In this document: in pieces, positions 14,399-21,843 of the stretch | Numbering within the stretch: position 1 is the stretch's first letter | Layout of the letters: each line of letters begins with the position of its first letter | NCBI GenBank assembly: GCA_910577325.1 | Contig: CAJTMR010000021.1 | Coordinates: 1 to 24,178 of the forward strand | Direction of reading: 5' to 3' | DNA from: an uncultured Parabacteroides sp. | GTDB taxonomy: Bacteria > Bacteroidota > Bacteroidia > Bacteroidales > Tannerellaceae | Length of the DNA stretch: 24,178 bases | Position numbers and translations under genes: made by a program | The notes under the pieces: generated by a model | What the model was told of the DNA's origin: nothing | Seen by the model: the letters and a program-made list of their open reading frames with translations, nothing else | Databases searched by the model: none

Positions 14399-16861
14399 TC
14401 AAACCGGATCCACATCATAATGCACAATCAACTGCTTAAACGGCAGATAACGTTGCATCTCGGCATATACCGACTCCAGTATCGCTCGTACCGGTGCGAT
14501 CGCGGCGGCAATCTCAATCTTTAAAACAATTTTCCGGATATGAAGGGTTTGTACACGCGTTATCGGCGGAGTGACCGGGCCAAGCACACGTTCGCCCAAG
14601 CGACGACGCAAGTTTTCGGCGTATAGAACCGACAATTCCTGCAAGATAGAATCATTCCGGCTACGCAAGACAATCACGATCAAACGATAGTAAGGCGGAT
14701 AACGGAACATGCTCCGCTCACCCAATTGAAGACGCACCATCTCCTTATAAGCGAAACGCTCCACCATCCGGATCAGGGGATGACCAGGCTGGGATGTTTG
14801 CAAGACAACCGTTCCCCGCTTCTCCCGTCTCCCGGCGCGGCCACTCACCTGCACCATCAACTGGAAAGCACGTTCATGGGCACGAAAATCCGGAAAGTTC
14901 ATCAGATTGTCGGCATTCAAGATACCAACCACGCTGACATTCCCGAAATCCAACCCTTTCGACAACATCTGAGTTCCGATCAATATCTGTGTTTTGCCTT
15001 TCTCAAAGTCTGCAATGATCCGCTCGTATGCCGTACGAGTACGGGCTGTATCAAAATCCAGGCGCTCGACCTTGGCGGCCGGGAAGATAGCTGCAACCTC
15101 CTCCTCTACCATCTCGGTCCCGAATCCCATCATACGAAGTTCCGGCCCTTGGCATTCAGGACATTGGTGAGGTAACTGGATTTTATATCCGCAATAGTGG
15201 CATACCAGTTCCCCCCTGAACTTATGATATGTCAGACTGACATCGCAATTGACGCAATGGGGAACCCAACCACAACTCTTACACTCGATCACCGGAGCGA
15301 ATCCCCGGCGGTTCTGGAACAGGATCACCTGCTCTCCTTTCCCCAAAGCTTCGCCCAACTTTTCCACCAAGACGGGTGAAAAGAGCGTATCTTTCATGAT
15401 CTTCTTACGCCTCAACTCCTTAATATCGACCGTCCGTATTTCCGGCATCAGCCGGTCCTCATAACGAACAGCCAGTTCCACCAATCCATATTTGCCGGTA
15501 GTGGCATTAAAATAGGAATCTATGGAAGGAGTTGCAGAACCCAACAATGTTTTCGCTCCATGCATGCCGGCCAACACCAAGGCCGCATTACGCGCATGAT
15601 AACGCGGAGCCGGGTCCTGCTGTTTATAGGTATTCTCATGTTCCTCGTCTATAATAATCAAACCTAAATCCCTGAACGGCAAAAACAAAGAAGAACGAAC
15701 GCCTAACACCAGCATCGGCTCGCCCGTACGCAGCAAACGGTTCCAGACTTCCACCCGTTCGTTATCGGAAAATTTAGAATGATAAACCAGCAACTTGTCC
15801 CCGAACAGCTTGGCAAGCCGCTCCGTGATCTGAGTCGTGATGGCGATCTCAGGAAGCAAATACAAAACCTGGCGCCCCCCCTTCAACACCTCGTCGATCA
15901 GCCGCATATAGACTTCCGTCTTTCCACTGGAAGTAACGCCATGCAACAGGCAGACTTCTTTTTCCCGGAAAATATCATGTATCTCTCCGTAAGCCTTCTC
16001 CTGCGCCGCACTCAAAGGATTAAGAGAATGCAAACGGCAAACCGGAATCTGCAATCTTCCGACCTCTTTCTCATAACTTTCCAGTACACCCCGTTTCAAC
16101 ACCCCGTCCAGCACGGCCGATGAGCAACCACTGCTCTCCAGTAATTCTTTCTTCGACAATTCACGTGCCAGTGCCGGATTAAGCGCATGACTGAGCTCCA
16201 GAAAACAAATCAACAAGTGTTCCTGCTTCTTCGCCCGCTTGAAGTCTGCAAATACGGCCTGCAATTTTTCTTCATCCTTATACGTCTCGGCAAGACGGAT
16301 AAAAGTCTGCATCTTCGGCACAAAGCCCCGTTTCAACTCCTCGCTCACCTCAACCGCACCTTTAGCCATCAGGGAAGCGACAACAGGCACGACATTTCGT
16401 AGCCCGGTTTTCTTTTCCAGTTCGGAAACCGTCAGTTTCAAAACACCGGCAAAGGCATCCAGCACAGCCTGTTCATTCGGTCGCAAAGGAGCGTCGGCTT
16501 CAAACTCTTCATTATAGGTTACGGCTGTTTCGCTCTCCAGTTTCAAACCGGAAGGCAAAGCCGCTTTATAAACATCTCCTAACTTACACAGATAATAAGA
16601 TGCGATCCATTTCCAAAAACGAAGCTGCGGACGACGGAGCACGGGCGTGGCGTCCAATAAGGCATAAATCTCCTTCGTCTCGTATTGGCTGTCGGCTCCC
16701 CGCTCATGCACATCCATGACGATAGCCGTATAATAACGCTTCTTTCCAAAATGGACGATCACCCGGCAACCGGGTATTACCGTCTGTTCCAAATCGGGCG
16801 GTATGCTATAGGTATAGCTGTTCTCCAACGGAAGCGGGAGTATAACGTCTGCGTACTTCAT
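14399..16861 (-). CDS. priA: Primosomal protein N' (replication restart helicase PriA)
   Basis: An 820-residue 3'-5' helicase that reloads the replisome at stalled forks. The N-terminal 3'-DNA-binding domain is at about 1-105 and a winged-helix region at about 125-260. The helicase core has Walker A GVTSSGKT (308-315) and the DEEH box (405-408). The helicase contains the PriA zinc insertion with eight cysteines between about 530 and 585 (ECKSCGWVPHCVNCDVSLTY and HYCGYKIQLPHQCPEC). QVSGRAGRREKRG is motif VI. Length is in the normal range for Bacteroidetes PriA. It is followed 32 bp later by the tyrosine phosphatase gene. Its promoter is interlocked with the terminator of the gene upstream. Confidence 0.96.
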   Translation of the reverse strand: MKYADVILPLPLENSYTYSIPPDLEQTVIPGCRVIVHFGKKRYYTAIVMDVHERGADSQYETKEIYALLDATPVLRRPQLRFWKWIASYYLCKLGDVYKAALPSGLKLESETAVTYNEEFEADAPLRPNEQAVLDAFAGVLKLTVSELEKKTGLRNVVPVVASLMAKGAVEVSEELKRGFVPKMQTFIRLAETYKDEEKLQAVFADFKRAKKQEHLLICFLELSHALNPALARELSKKELLESSGCSSAVLDGVLKRGVLESYEKEVGRLQIPVCRLHSLNPLSAAQEKAYGEIHDIFREKEVCLLHGVTSSGKTEVYMRLIDEVLKGGRQVLYLLPEIAITTQITERLAKLFGDKLLVYHSKFSDNERVEVWNRLLRTGEPMLVLGVRSSLFLPFRDLGLIIIDEEHENTYKQQDPAPRYHARNAALVLAGMHGAKTLLGSATPSIDSYFNATTGKYGLVELAVRYEDRLMPEIRTVDIKELRRKKIMKDTLFSPVLVEKLGEALGKGEQVILFQNRRGFAPVIECKSCGWVPHCVNCDVSLTYHKFRGELVCHYCGYKIQLPHQCPECQGPELRMMGFGTEMVEEEVAAIFPAAKVERLDFDTARTRTAYERIIADFEKGKTQILIGTQMLSKGLDFGNVSVVGILNADNLMNFPDFRAHERAFQLMVQVSGRAGRREKRGTVVLQTSQPGHPLIRMVERFAYKEMVRLQLGERSMFRYPPYYRLIVIVLRSRNDSILQELSVLYAENLRRRLGERVLGPVTPPITRVQTLHIRKIVLKIEIAAAIAPVRAILESVYAEMQRYLPFKQLIVHYDVDPV

Positions 16862-16901
16862 TCTTATTCTTCTTTATACGAACCAATGTTCATAGCGATG
16901 C

Positions 16902-16932
16902 CAAAAGTAACAAAAAAGGCCGGACTACTAAA
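16902..16932 (-). promoter_or_regulatory. Promoter of priA
   Basis: TACTTTTG (16909-16902, minus) is an exact -7 box, preceded at 19 bp by TTTA (16932-16929). The -33 element lies in the loop of the terminator hairpin of the upstream gene and the terminator's T-run forms part of the spacer. Expected start is near 16895, about 34 nt before the ATG. Confidence 0.62.
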
Positions 16933-16941
16933 GCCCGGCCT
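16912..16941 (-). terminator. Intrinsic terminator of the outer-membrane protein gene
   Basis: AGGCCGG (16917-16923) pairs with CCGGCCT (16935-16941) around an 11-nt loop. On the minus strand the hairpin is followed by six T (16917-16912). It lies 26 bp after the stop of the beta-barrel gene. Confidence 0.82.
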
Positions 16942-16967
16942 CGGTTTATCCGATCACAAATCTTCTC

Positions 16968-17555
16968 TTAGAACAAGATGGCGGCCGTAATCGACCAGCC
17001 TCGGTTTTTCCCGTTCAAGTCCAACTTAGATGCGCTATAATCATCCGTCAGGCCAAGAGCATAATTGAAACCGACCTGCAAATGTCTGATCAGTTCCACA
17101 CCAGCCCCCAAGTTCAAACCGGCATTAAAACTTTTTGCCTTCAACTGGTCTCCGACCGATCCCGGAATATCCCAAAACTTATCGCCGCCCACACGGAAAC
17201 CGACATACGGACCGGCAGCCAGATATCCTTTGATAATAGGCAAACCGAATTTCCATTTCAGGTTAACCGGAACGTCGATATAGTCATTCTTAATGTCTTT
17301 CTCGCTCTTCACGCCTATCCCTTTTTGCGAATACAAGACAGCCGCATCAAAACCGACTCCCATTATCGGAGCCATCACCTCCACCATCGGACCGATATTG
17401 AATCCGGTCACATTATCCTTTCCGATAATATCTTTGTTGAAATGGACGGACGAAATATTCAAACCGCCTTTTATACCGAACTTAATCTGGGATTTCGCAG
17501 GCACGACGCTCAAGACCATCACAGCAAACAATATAAGCCCTACAATCTTCTTCAT
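16968..17555 (-). CDS. Small outer-membrane beta-barrel protein (PorT/OmpW-like porin family)
   Basis: A 195-residue exported protein. The signal peptide is MKKIVGLILFAVMVLSVVPA with cleavage near AKSQ, residues 20-23. The mature part alternates polar and hydrophobic residues in strands of about ten, starts IKFGIKGGLNISS, and ends with the strand WSITAAILF, whose terminal phenylalanine is typical of barrel proteins. This matches the eight-strand outer-membrane beta-barrel (PorT/OMP_b-brl) domain common in Bacteroidetes. Function is unknown. It is monocistronic, with its own promoter and a strong terminator. The cobalamin riboswitch on the same strand ends 275 bp upstream, with a terminator-like hairpin between them, so riboswitch control is possible but not the simplest reading. 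Confidence 0.85.
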   Translation of the reverse strand: MKKIVGLILFAVMVLSVVPAKSQIKFGIKGGLNISSVHFNKDIIGKDNVTGFNIGPMVEVMAPIMGVGFDAAVLYSQKGIGVKSEKDIKNDYIDVPVNLKWKFGLPIIKGYLAAGPYVGFRVGGDKFWDIPGSVGDQLKAKSFNAGLNLGAGVELIRHLQVGFNYALGLTDDYSASKLDLNGKNRGWSITAAILF

Positions 17556-17585
17556 ACTTTTTCTTTAATCAGTTAATATTAATTA

Positions 17586-17616
17586 CAAATAAACACACTT
17601 TTCAAATAATAAACAA
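17586..17616 (-). promoter_or_regulatory. Candidate promoter of the outer-membrane protein gene
   Basis: TTTATTTG (17593-17586, minus) matches TAnnTTTG at five of six defined bases. It is preceded by TTG (17616-17614) with a 20-bp spacer. The start would be near 17579, about 24 nt before the ATG. Confidence 0.5.
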
Positions 17617-17643
17617 GTACTGCCGCCTAAGTGTTTCACCCGT

Positions 17644-17703
17644 AAAAAAGAAAGCATGAACCGGAAGCGGAGCTCATCCCACACACTGATTCATGCTTCT
17701 TTT
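17644..17703. terminator. Terminator-like hairpin between the riboswitch and the outer-membrane protein gene
   Basis: GCATGAA (17654-17660) pairs with TTCATGC (17690-17696), and the stem continues outward through AA/TT, one bulged A, and GAAAA/TTTTC. The 29-nt loop has weak inner pairing. The minus strand ends in a U-rich run (TTTCTTTTTT) and the plus strand in TTCTTTTCC, so it may stop transcription both ways. It would end a transcript that begins at the riboswitch promoter. Confidence 0.6.
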
Positions 17704-17775
17704 CCTAATTATTATGGCAAAATAATTAAAAACAAATACAATAGGCTACGGAGAAACAAGAATAAAGAAAGGCAA

Positions 17776-17819
17776 AAGCCTGCGGCTTCACTGTTCTCAC
17801 CCGGCCTTTCCTCGAAGCC
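17776..17819 (-). promoter_or_regulatory. Possible expression platform with mutually exclusive stems
   Basis: Just after the riboswitch the minus strand has GGCTTC (17819-17814), then GAAGCC (17789-17784), then GGCTT (17780-17776) followed by U-rich sequence. The middle segment can pair with either neighbour. One pairing makes a compact 5-6-bp hairpin (GCA loop) before the U-rich run, the other removes it. This is the layout of an attenuator, but the hairpin is short. Confidence 0.4.
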
Positions 17820-17830
17820 GTCGAAAAAAT

Positions 17831-18004
17831 ATGCGTTGCAGGTCTTCTGACTTACTTCCGGCATGAGCGCCTTCCCAACTCGCGTCAGTGGCATAAAAGA
17901 ATTGCCCAATCCGTTTTGAAGCTTACAGCAGCGGGACTGTCCGGGATTTGCACCCGATTCCCTTTTAATCCTTTTCCGCAGATCGCGAAACAGGAACAAT
18001 GCAT
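17831..18004 (-). ncRNA. Cobalamin (adenosylcobalamin-type) riboswitch
   Basis: On the minus strand the conserved blocks appear in the family order: AAAAGGGAATCGGGTGCAAA then TCCCGGACAGTCCCGC and TGCTGTAAG (the B12-box region), then GCCACTG, then GGGAAGGC, and finally GTCAGAAGACCTGC. The ends ATGC-A-TTG (18004-17997) and CAA-C-GCAT (17838-17831) pair as P1 with one A-C mismatch. All core elements seem intact. In Bacteroidetes these elements usually precede BtuB/BtuG/BtuH transport genes or B12 synthesis genes. None is present here: the next gene on this strand is a small beta-barrel gene 275 bp further on. Confidence 0.93.
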
Positions 18005-18008
18005 GGGA

Positions 18009-18016
18009 CAAATATA
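18009..18016 (-). promoter_or_regulatory. -7 element of the riboswitch promoter
   Basis: TATATTTG (18016-18009, minus) is an exact TAnnTTTG box. It ends 5 bp before P1 of the riboswitch, so transcription would start at the first base of the aptamer or within a few bases of it. No TTTG is seen at the -33 distance. Confidence 0.6.
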
Positions 18017-18196
18017 AAGATATTTTTCCATACATTTCTCATCTTCTTACAGAAAAAGGGAACAACCGCATCAAAATCATAAAGCGTCCATCTGTTTTCG
18101 CCACCGATACGGACTAACCACATAAATGTTTTTGCAAAACCAACCATCATACTATCACTTTCGTCTTTATATTATTTTAAACCAATATGTTATGTC

Positions 18197-18223
18197 ATGA
18201 TAGTTGCCATTTTGAACTATCAT
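18197..18223. repeat. 9-bp inverted repeat with CTATCA core
   Basis: ATGATAGTT (18197-18205) and AACTATCAT (18215-18223) are perfect inverted copies around a 9-bp centre. Further copies of the CTATCA core flank it at 18152-18157 and 18228-18233. The spacing would suit a dimeric DNA-binding protein or a small RNA hairpin. Confidence 0.5.
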
Positions 18224-18307
18224 TCATCTATCATAACCATCATGGCAAAAAACGATAACATCCTGTGTATCAATCATACGATAAAAACAGAGACCGTTCG
18301 GGAGTAG

Positions 18308-18370
18308 GTGCAAAACATGTTAAAACGGCTTCTTTTTTCATCAAGACAGGCTTTTCTTTTGTCAAAACAG
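18308..18370 (-). repeat. Three imperfect 21-bp tandem units
   Basis: On the minus strand the units begin CTGTTTTGAC (18370-18350), CTGTCTTGAT (18349-18329) and CCGTTTTAAC (18328-18308). The first two are most alike (AAAAGAAAAG against AAAAAAGAAG in their second halves). One frame is open across all three units and encodes heptads AVLTKEK, PVLMKKE and AVLTCFA. That frame runs without a stop from 18437 to the TGA at 18270 but has only GTG near its start. Confidence 0.5.
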
Positions 18371-18521
18371 CTTGCAGAGCCGCTTGAGAACCGGATATAC
18401 CCACCACAAAGCCCAGGTACGGGAAAGTATCACCTTTCTATCACGACCAAAACAAACCGTCTTCAATATATTAACAGATAATCAACACATTGAATATTTT
18501 TTCATTCAAAAAACATCACAT

Positions 18522-19646
18522 TCACATGTCAGTAAACTTTAAGCAAACAGGCTTGTCAACCCGGATGTCTTTTCCCGTATCCCTCAATAAACCACTTTGC
18601 TTGTCTATCTCGTAAAGCTGCACGACATTACTGTCCCGACAGGCACAGAGCAGGAACTTGCCGTTGGGAGTGATGACAAAATTACGCGGATGAATACCGG
18701 TCAACTGATAGCCAACCTTTGTCAATTGTCCGTCTGCCGGATCAATAGAGAAAATCGCGATACCGTCGCCTTTCAGACGATTGGAAGCATATAGGAAACG
18801 GCCGTCCGGTGTGATGTGTATATCGGCACTACCGGAAACATGCAATGTATCGGCTTCTACAAAGCAGGCCGGGGTCAGGTTGCCTTTGTCGTAATTCATG
18901 AGAGCGACACGCCCCGAAAGCTCACCGATCAGATAGGCCCATTTCCCGTTCGGATGAAAAACCGTATGGCGCGGACCTTCTCCCGCCGGCAAACCGAAAG
19001 AGGCAGGCGTCCCTTCCCGCAGGCTTAAGCTCTTATCGGAAACAATGATATCATATTTATAAATCCGATCCGTGCCCAGGTCGTTGGCATACAGATAGCT
19101 CTCATCCGGCGAGGCGTACACGCAATGCAGATGCGGGGCCTCCTGACGTTCGGAACCCGGCGTTCCTCCTTCATACGCATATACTTCAGCCGGTTGCAGA
19201 GTACCATCGTCCGAGATCGGGAAAACACTTATGCTTCGGCCGTTGTAGTTGGCCGTGACAGCCATCCGGCGTTTACTGTCCACCCAGATATAACAGGGAG
19301 CGCTGCCATCCGTCTTCTGTTCGTTCAGCAAGGAAAGTGTCCCGGTATGTTTATCAAACGAATAGGCACATACTTTCGCGTCCGGCACAGCAGTTTCACT
19401 CACCGAATAAACAAACTTTCCATCCCGGCTCACTGCCAGATAAGAAGGATCCTGAATGCCTGTCAGGCTCTTCACCAGCACAGCCGTCCCCTTCTCCACA
19501 TCAAACCGATACAGATTTATGCCAGGCTCCGCAGCATCTGCATACGACCCGACAAACAAAAACAATTCACTCTCCTTTTGCATACACGATGTAATTGCGA
19601 CTACTAACAATCCAACTAAAAAATACTTTAATTTCAACATACCCAT
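18522..19646 (-). CDS. Beta-propeller lactonase-family lipoprotein
   Basis: A 374-residue protein of the 6-phosphogluconolactonase-type seven-bladed beta-propeller family. The signal peptide ends in a lipobox-like AITSC with C21 as the lipidated cysteine, so it is expected at the cell envelope rather than in the cytosol. Blade repeats are visible: PSYLAVSRDGKFVYSVSE, VDSKRRMAVTANYNGRSISV, CVYASPDESYLYANDLG, HTVFHPNGKWAYLIGE, HITPDGRFLYASNRL and FVITPNGKFLLCACRD. The envelope location argues against a role in the pentose phosphate pathway. Hydrolysis of a sugar lactone outside the cytosol is an inference. It is the last gene of the operon, 22 bp after the esterase gene. ATG at 19640 (two codons later) is an equally good start. 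Confidence 0.87.
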   Translation of the reverse strand: MGMLKLKYFLVGLLVVAITSCMQKESELFLFVGSYADAAEPGINLYRFDVEKGTAVLVKSLTGIQDPSYLAVSRDGKFVYSVSETAVPDAKVCAYSFDKHTGTLSLLNEQKTDGSAPCYIWVDSKRRMAVTANYNGRSISVFPISDDGTLQPAEVYAYEGGTPGSERQEAPHLHCVYASPDESYLYANDLGTDRIYKYDIIVSDKSLSLREGTPASFGLPAGEGPRHTVFHPNGKWAYLIGELSGRVALMNYDKGNLTPACFVEADTLHVSGSADIHITPDGRFLYASNRLKGDGIAIFSIDPADGQLTKVGYQLTGIHPRNFVITPNGKFLLCACRDSNVVQLYEIDKQSGLLRDTGKDIRVDKPVCLKFTDM

Positions 19647-19668
19647 TATTATTAACCGGGAAACGTAT

Positions 19669-20949
19669 TTACTTCCCGCATTTATCTTTCAACCATTCAA
19701 TACGCTCCGACTGCTGTTCCGGATACGTCCAGTGGCCGGTTTCGAGGTAAAGATGCAAATCCTTCGCTCCCGGAATAACATTGTAGGCCGAATACATGGA
19801 AGTCGGCGGACAAGTCACATCATTATATCCCCAACTATACCAGCCCGGTGCGTTCACCCGGCGGGCAAAATTCACGACATCGAAGTAAGCGAGCGTTTCC
19901 ACTTCGTCAGCCACAGGCTGCGCATTCCGGTAATAATGCGGCCAGCCTCCCGCACGTTTATGCAGATAACCGGCATAATCGCACAAGGCCGGATAGAAAG
20001 CGGCAAGAAACTTAATACGCGGGTCCAGTCCGGCTGTGATAATAGACAAGGCTCCTCCCTGGCTCCCACCGGTCACACCGACTGTATTTCCGTCAAACTC
20101 AGGCAAAGAATAGAGGAAGTCCACAGCCCGCACGCAACCGAGATAGACCCGTTTGTAGTAATGCGTATCGCGATTATTCTTGTTCATCGCATTATATCCG
20201 TTCAATGCTCCGGCAGCCAAGTTGTTATACACTTCCTGCGGCATCGTTACAGGAACACCATGTATTCCAATCTCCAACGTAATGATATTTTCTCCCAAAT
20301 TGAATCCGTTGTAAGGACGTATGCCAGCTCCGGGAACCTGGAGGACCGCCGGATATTTGCCGGGCTTCTTCGGAACAATCAGAATGCCATACATACGGGA
20401 ACCGGGGCGTTCGTTCTGGAAACTGACATGATAGACATTCTGCGTAGAAGTGCATCTTTCCGGCAACAAAGTCATCTTGGAATCCAGCGGTTGCTTACGG
20501 GCCTCAGCGATCGCGGCAGTCCAGAAAGCATCGAAATCTCCCGGATTGACCGTTGTCGGCCGAATCTTCGTTTCATCCACGCCTACTGTCGCCATCCCTT
20601 CATACTTCCGTCCGTCCACCTTGGCCGTTACCTTGCAACGCAGGAATCCGGGTTCATTCATCTTCGCTTTCAGTGTCGTTTTTCCATCCGCCAAACGAAC
20701 GTCTTTCTTTACAACCGTCGGAAAATACTCCGGTCCCAACTCATAATCGACAACTACATCTTCCAACAAATTCTCATTCCTGAAAACCTGCACCGTAAAC
20801 TTCACTTCTTCCTTCACCTTGCATTTCCAATCGACACGATCAGGCGAAACCACCACATTGACCAACTTCTGGGCCGGCTGCGCCAATACCAACGCACAAT
20901 TCCCCAACATGCCCAGAAACAAACACAATAAGAATAAAGATTTTTTCAT
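19669..20949 (-). CDS. Exported acetyl-xylan esterase/cephalosporin-C deacetylase-like hydrolase (CE7-like)
   Basis: A 426-residue alpha/beta-hydrolase. The signal peptide is about residues 1-23 (MKKSLFLLCLFLGMLGNCAL, cleavage near VLAQ). A beta-sandwich domain (about 28-125) precedes the AXE1 domain (about 130-426). The catalytic triad is visible: S296 in GGSQGG, D377 in GYNDVTCPP and H406 in ETGHWT. The nearby RGW-type oxyanion segment of CE7 is not obvious, so the substrate may differ from xylan. The N-terminal extension is common in Bacteroidetes members. It sits between the sugar kinase gene (29 bp upstream) and the lactonase lipoprotein gene, which points to a periplasmic carbohydrate deacetylase. 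Confidence 0.88.
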   Translation of the reverse strand: MKKSLFLLCLFLGMLGNCALVLAQPAQKLVNVVVSPDRVDWKCKVKEEVKFTVQVFRNENLLEDVVVDYELGPEYFPTVVKKDVRLADGKTTLKAKMNEPGFLRCKVTAKVDGRKYEGMATVGVDETKIRPTTVNPGDFDAFWTAAIAEARKQPLDSKMTLLPERCTSTQNVYHVSFQNERPGSRMYGILIVPKKPGKYPAVLQVPGAGIRPYNGFNLGENIITLEIGIHGVPVTMPQEVYNNLAAGALNGYNAMNKNNRDTHYYKRVYLGCVRAVDFLYSLPEFDGNTVGVTGGSQGGALSIITAGLDPRIKFLAAFYPALCDYAGYLHKRAGGWPHYYRNAQPVADEVETLAYFDVVNFARRVNAPGWYSWGYNDVTCPPTSMYSAYNVIPGAKDLHLYLETGHWTYPEQQSERIEWLKDKCGK

Positions 20950-20978
20950 GACAAAAACCGAATTAGATAATTTACTAT

Positions 20979-21830
20979 TTATAAAACACTGTGATATCGG
21001 ATCAGACCTTGAAGCGGACTTTGAACGATCGTTCCTGATCGAAGCTCGAACTCACGAACCACATCTTTCAATATATCCTGATAATGCCAAGCAATGGAGC
21101 CAGTCAGATGGACAGGATGTTCCCGGCAACCATACGGCAGGACATTGCGGGTAAAGAACGCCCGGAAGCTATTGTTCACCAGATCACGTATTGCCGGTTC
21201 TTCTATATGCCGGAGCAAAAAAGGAGACAGGCTTGCCAGGAAACGATTCGGGAAAGACCCCTTATAAACCTTTTCCATAATGATGGCCGGTGTCAAACCG
21301 GACTCTGCAAAGAAAGCCTCTTGCAAAGCTGCCGGCAACCGGTTCTTCAGCACATCCCCAACCAACAATTTCCCAAGTACGGCGCCACTCCCCTCATCTC
21401 CCAGGATAAAGCCCAACGGAGATATGTTTTTGACAATATCCTTTCCGTCATACAGGCAGGAATTGGAACCGGTCCCCAAAATACAGGCAATACCGGGACT
21501 GTCTCCACAAAGGGCACGGGCGGCTGCCAGCAAATCGCTGCCGACCTCCACCGGGACCGGCAGATAGTGCGTGACAGAACGGCGTATAATCTCGTTCTTT
21601 TCCGGGAATGCACATCCAGCACCATAAAAGTAAACGGCCTCGACAGAATCGGACTTCCTTATCCGGGGAATCAGATTGTCCCTTATCTCAGCCGAAATCT
21701 CCTCTTCCGTCTGGAAAAAAGGATTAATTCCCCGTGTCTTGATCCGGTCTATCTCCCGATTGCCGGACACGATACTCCAATCCGTTTTCGTAGAACCGCC
21801 ATCCGCTATCAATATCGTTTTCGCCACCAT
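20979..21830 (-). CDS. BadF/BadG/BcrA-family sugar kinase (N-acetylglucosamine/MurNAc kinase-like)
   Basis: A 283-residue ASKHA-fold kinase. Phosphate-1 motif ADGGSTKTDW (9-18), phosphate-2 motif ILGTGSNSCLYDG (117-129) and the LGDEGSGAVLGK loop (143-154) are those of the N-acetylglucosamine kinase branch of the BadF family. D99 in GSDLLAAARA is a candidate general base. The family includes GlcNAc kinase and the MurNAc kinase MurK described in Tannerella. The adjacent AmpG-like permease, 13 bp upstream, makes an imported amino sugar the likeliest substrate. No MurQ etherase is in the window, so MurNAc is not proven. Start ATG 21830 keeps the first motif at the expected distance. Confidence 0.86.
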   Translation of the reverse strand: MVAKTILIADGGSTKTDWSIVSGNREIDRIKTRGINPFFQTEEEISAEIRDNLIPRIRKSDSVEAVYFYGAGCAFPEKNEIIRRSVTHYLPVPVEVGSDLLAAARALCGDSPGIACILGTGSNSCLYDGKDIVKNISPLGFILGDEGSGAVLGKLLVGDVLKNRLPAALQEAFFAESGLTPAIIMEKVYKGSFPNRFLASLSPFLLRHIEEPAIRDLVNNSFRAFFTRNVLPYGCREHPVHLTGSIAWHYQDILKDVVREFELRSGTIVQSPLQGLIRYHSVL

Positions 21831-21843
21831 ACAAAGCTAATAT

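Larger units (their letters stand above)
18017..18521. other. Gene-free, repeat-bearing stretch between the riboswitch and the lactonase gene
   Basis: These 505 bp lie 3' of the five-gene operon and upstream of the riboswitch promoter. No convincing gene is present. Contents include an inverted repeat (18197-18223), several CTATCA motifs (18152, 18217, 18228, 18438 and one inverted at 18198), a three-unit 21-bp tandem repeat (18308-18370) and a weak TTGAAT/ATTCAA hairpin after the lactonase stop (18490-18509). Confidence 0.75.

Noticed and set aside
17712..18035. A 107-codon minus-strand frame
   Set aside because: It runs straight through the cobalamin riboswitch, whose conserved RNA blocks explain the sequence better.
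17965..18150. A 61-codon minus-strand frame starting MMVGFAKTF
   Set aside because: It overlaps the riboswitch promoter and aptamer 5' half and shows no known family. Sequence before the overlap looks mildly protein-like, so it was considered as a remnant but not supported.
18148..18370. CRISPR array
   Set aside because: The repeats are imperfect, only 21 bp in period with no separate spacers, or short dispersed hexamers. No cas gene is nearby.
18522..19646. Assignment of the lactonase-like protein as cytosolic 6-phosphogluconolactonase (pgl)
   Set aside because: The signal peptide with a lipobox-type cysteine places it in the envelope, away from 6-phosphogluconolactone, and no zwf or gnd is near.
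19456..20931. A 491-codon plus-strand open frame opposite the esterase and lactonase genes
   Set aside because: It is antisense to two genes with clear catalytic or repeat motifs and signal peptides. Its translation is rich in R, H, P and S, as expected for a shadow frame, and shows no family pattern.
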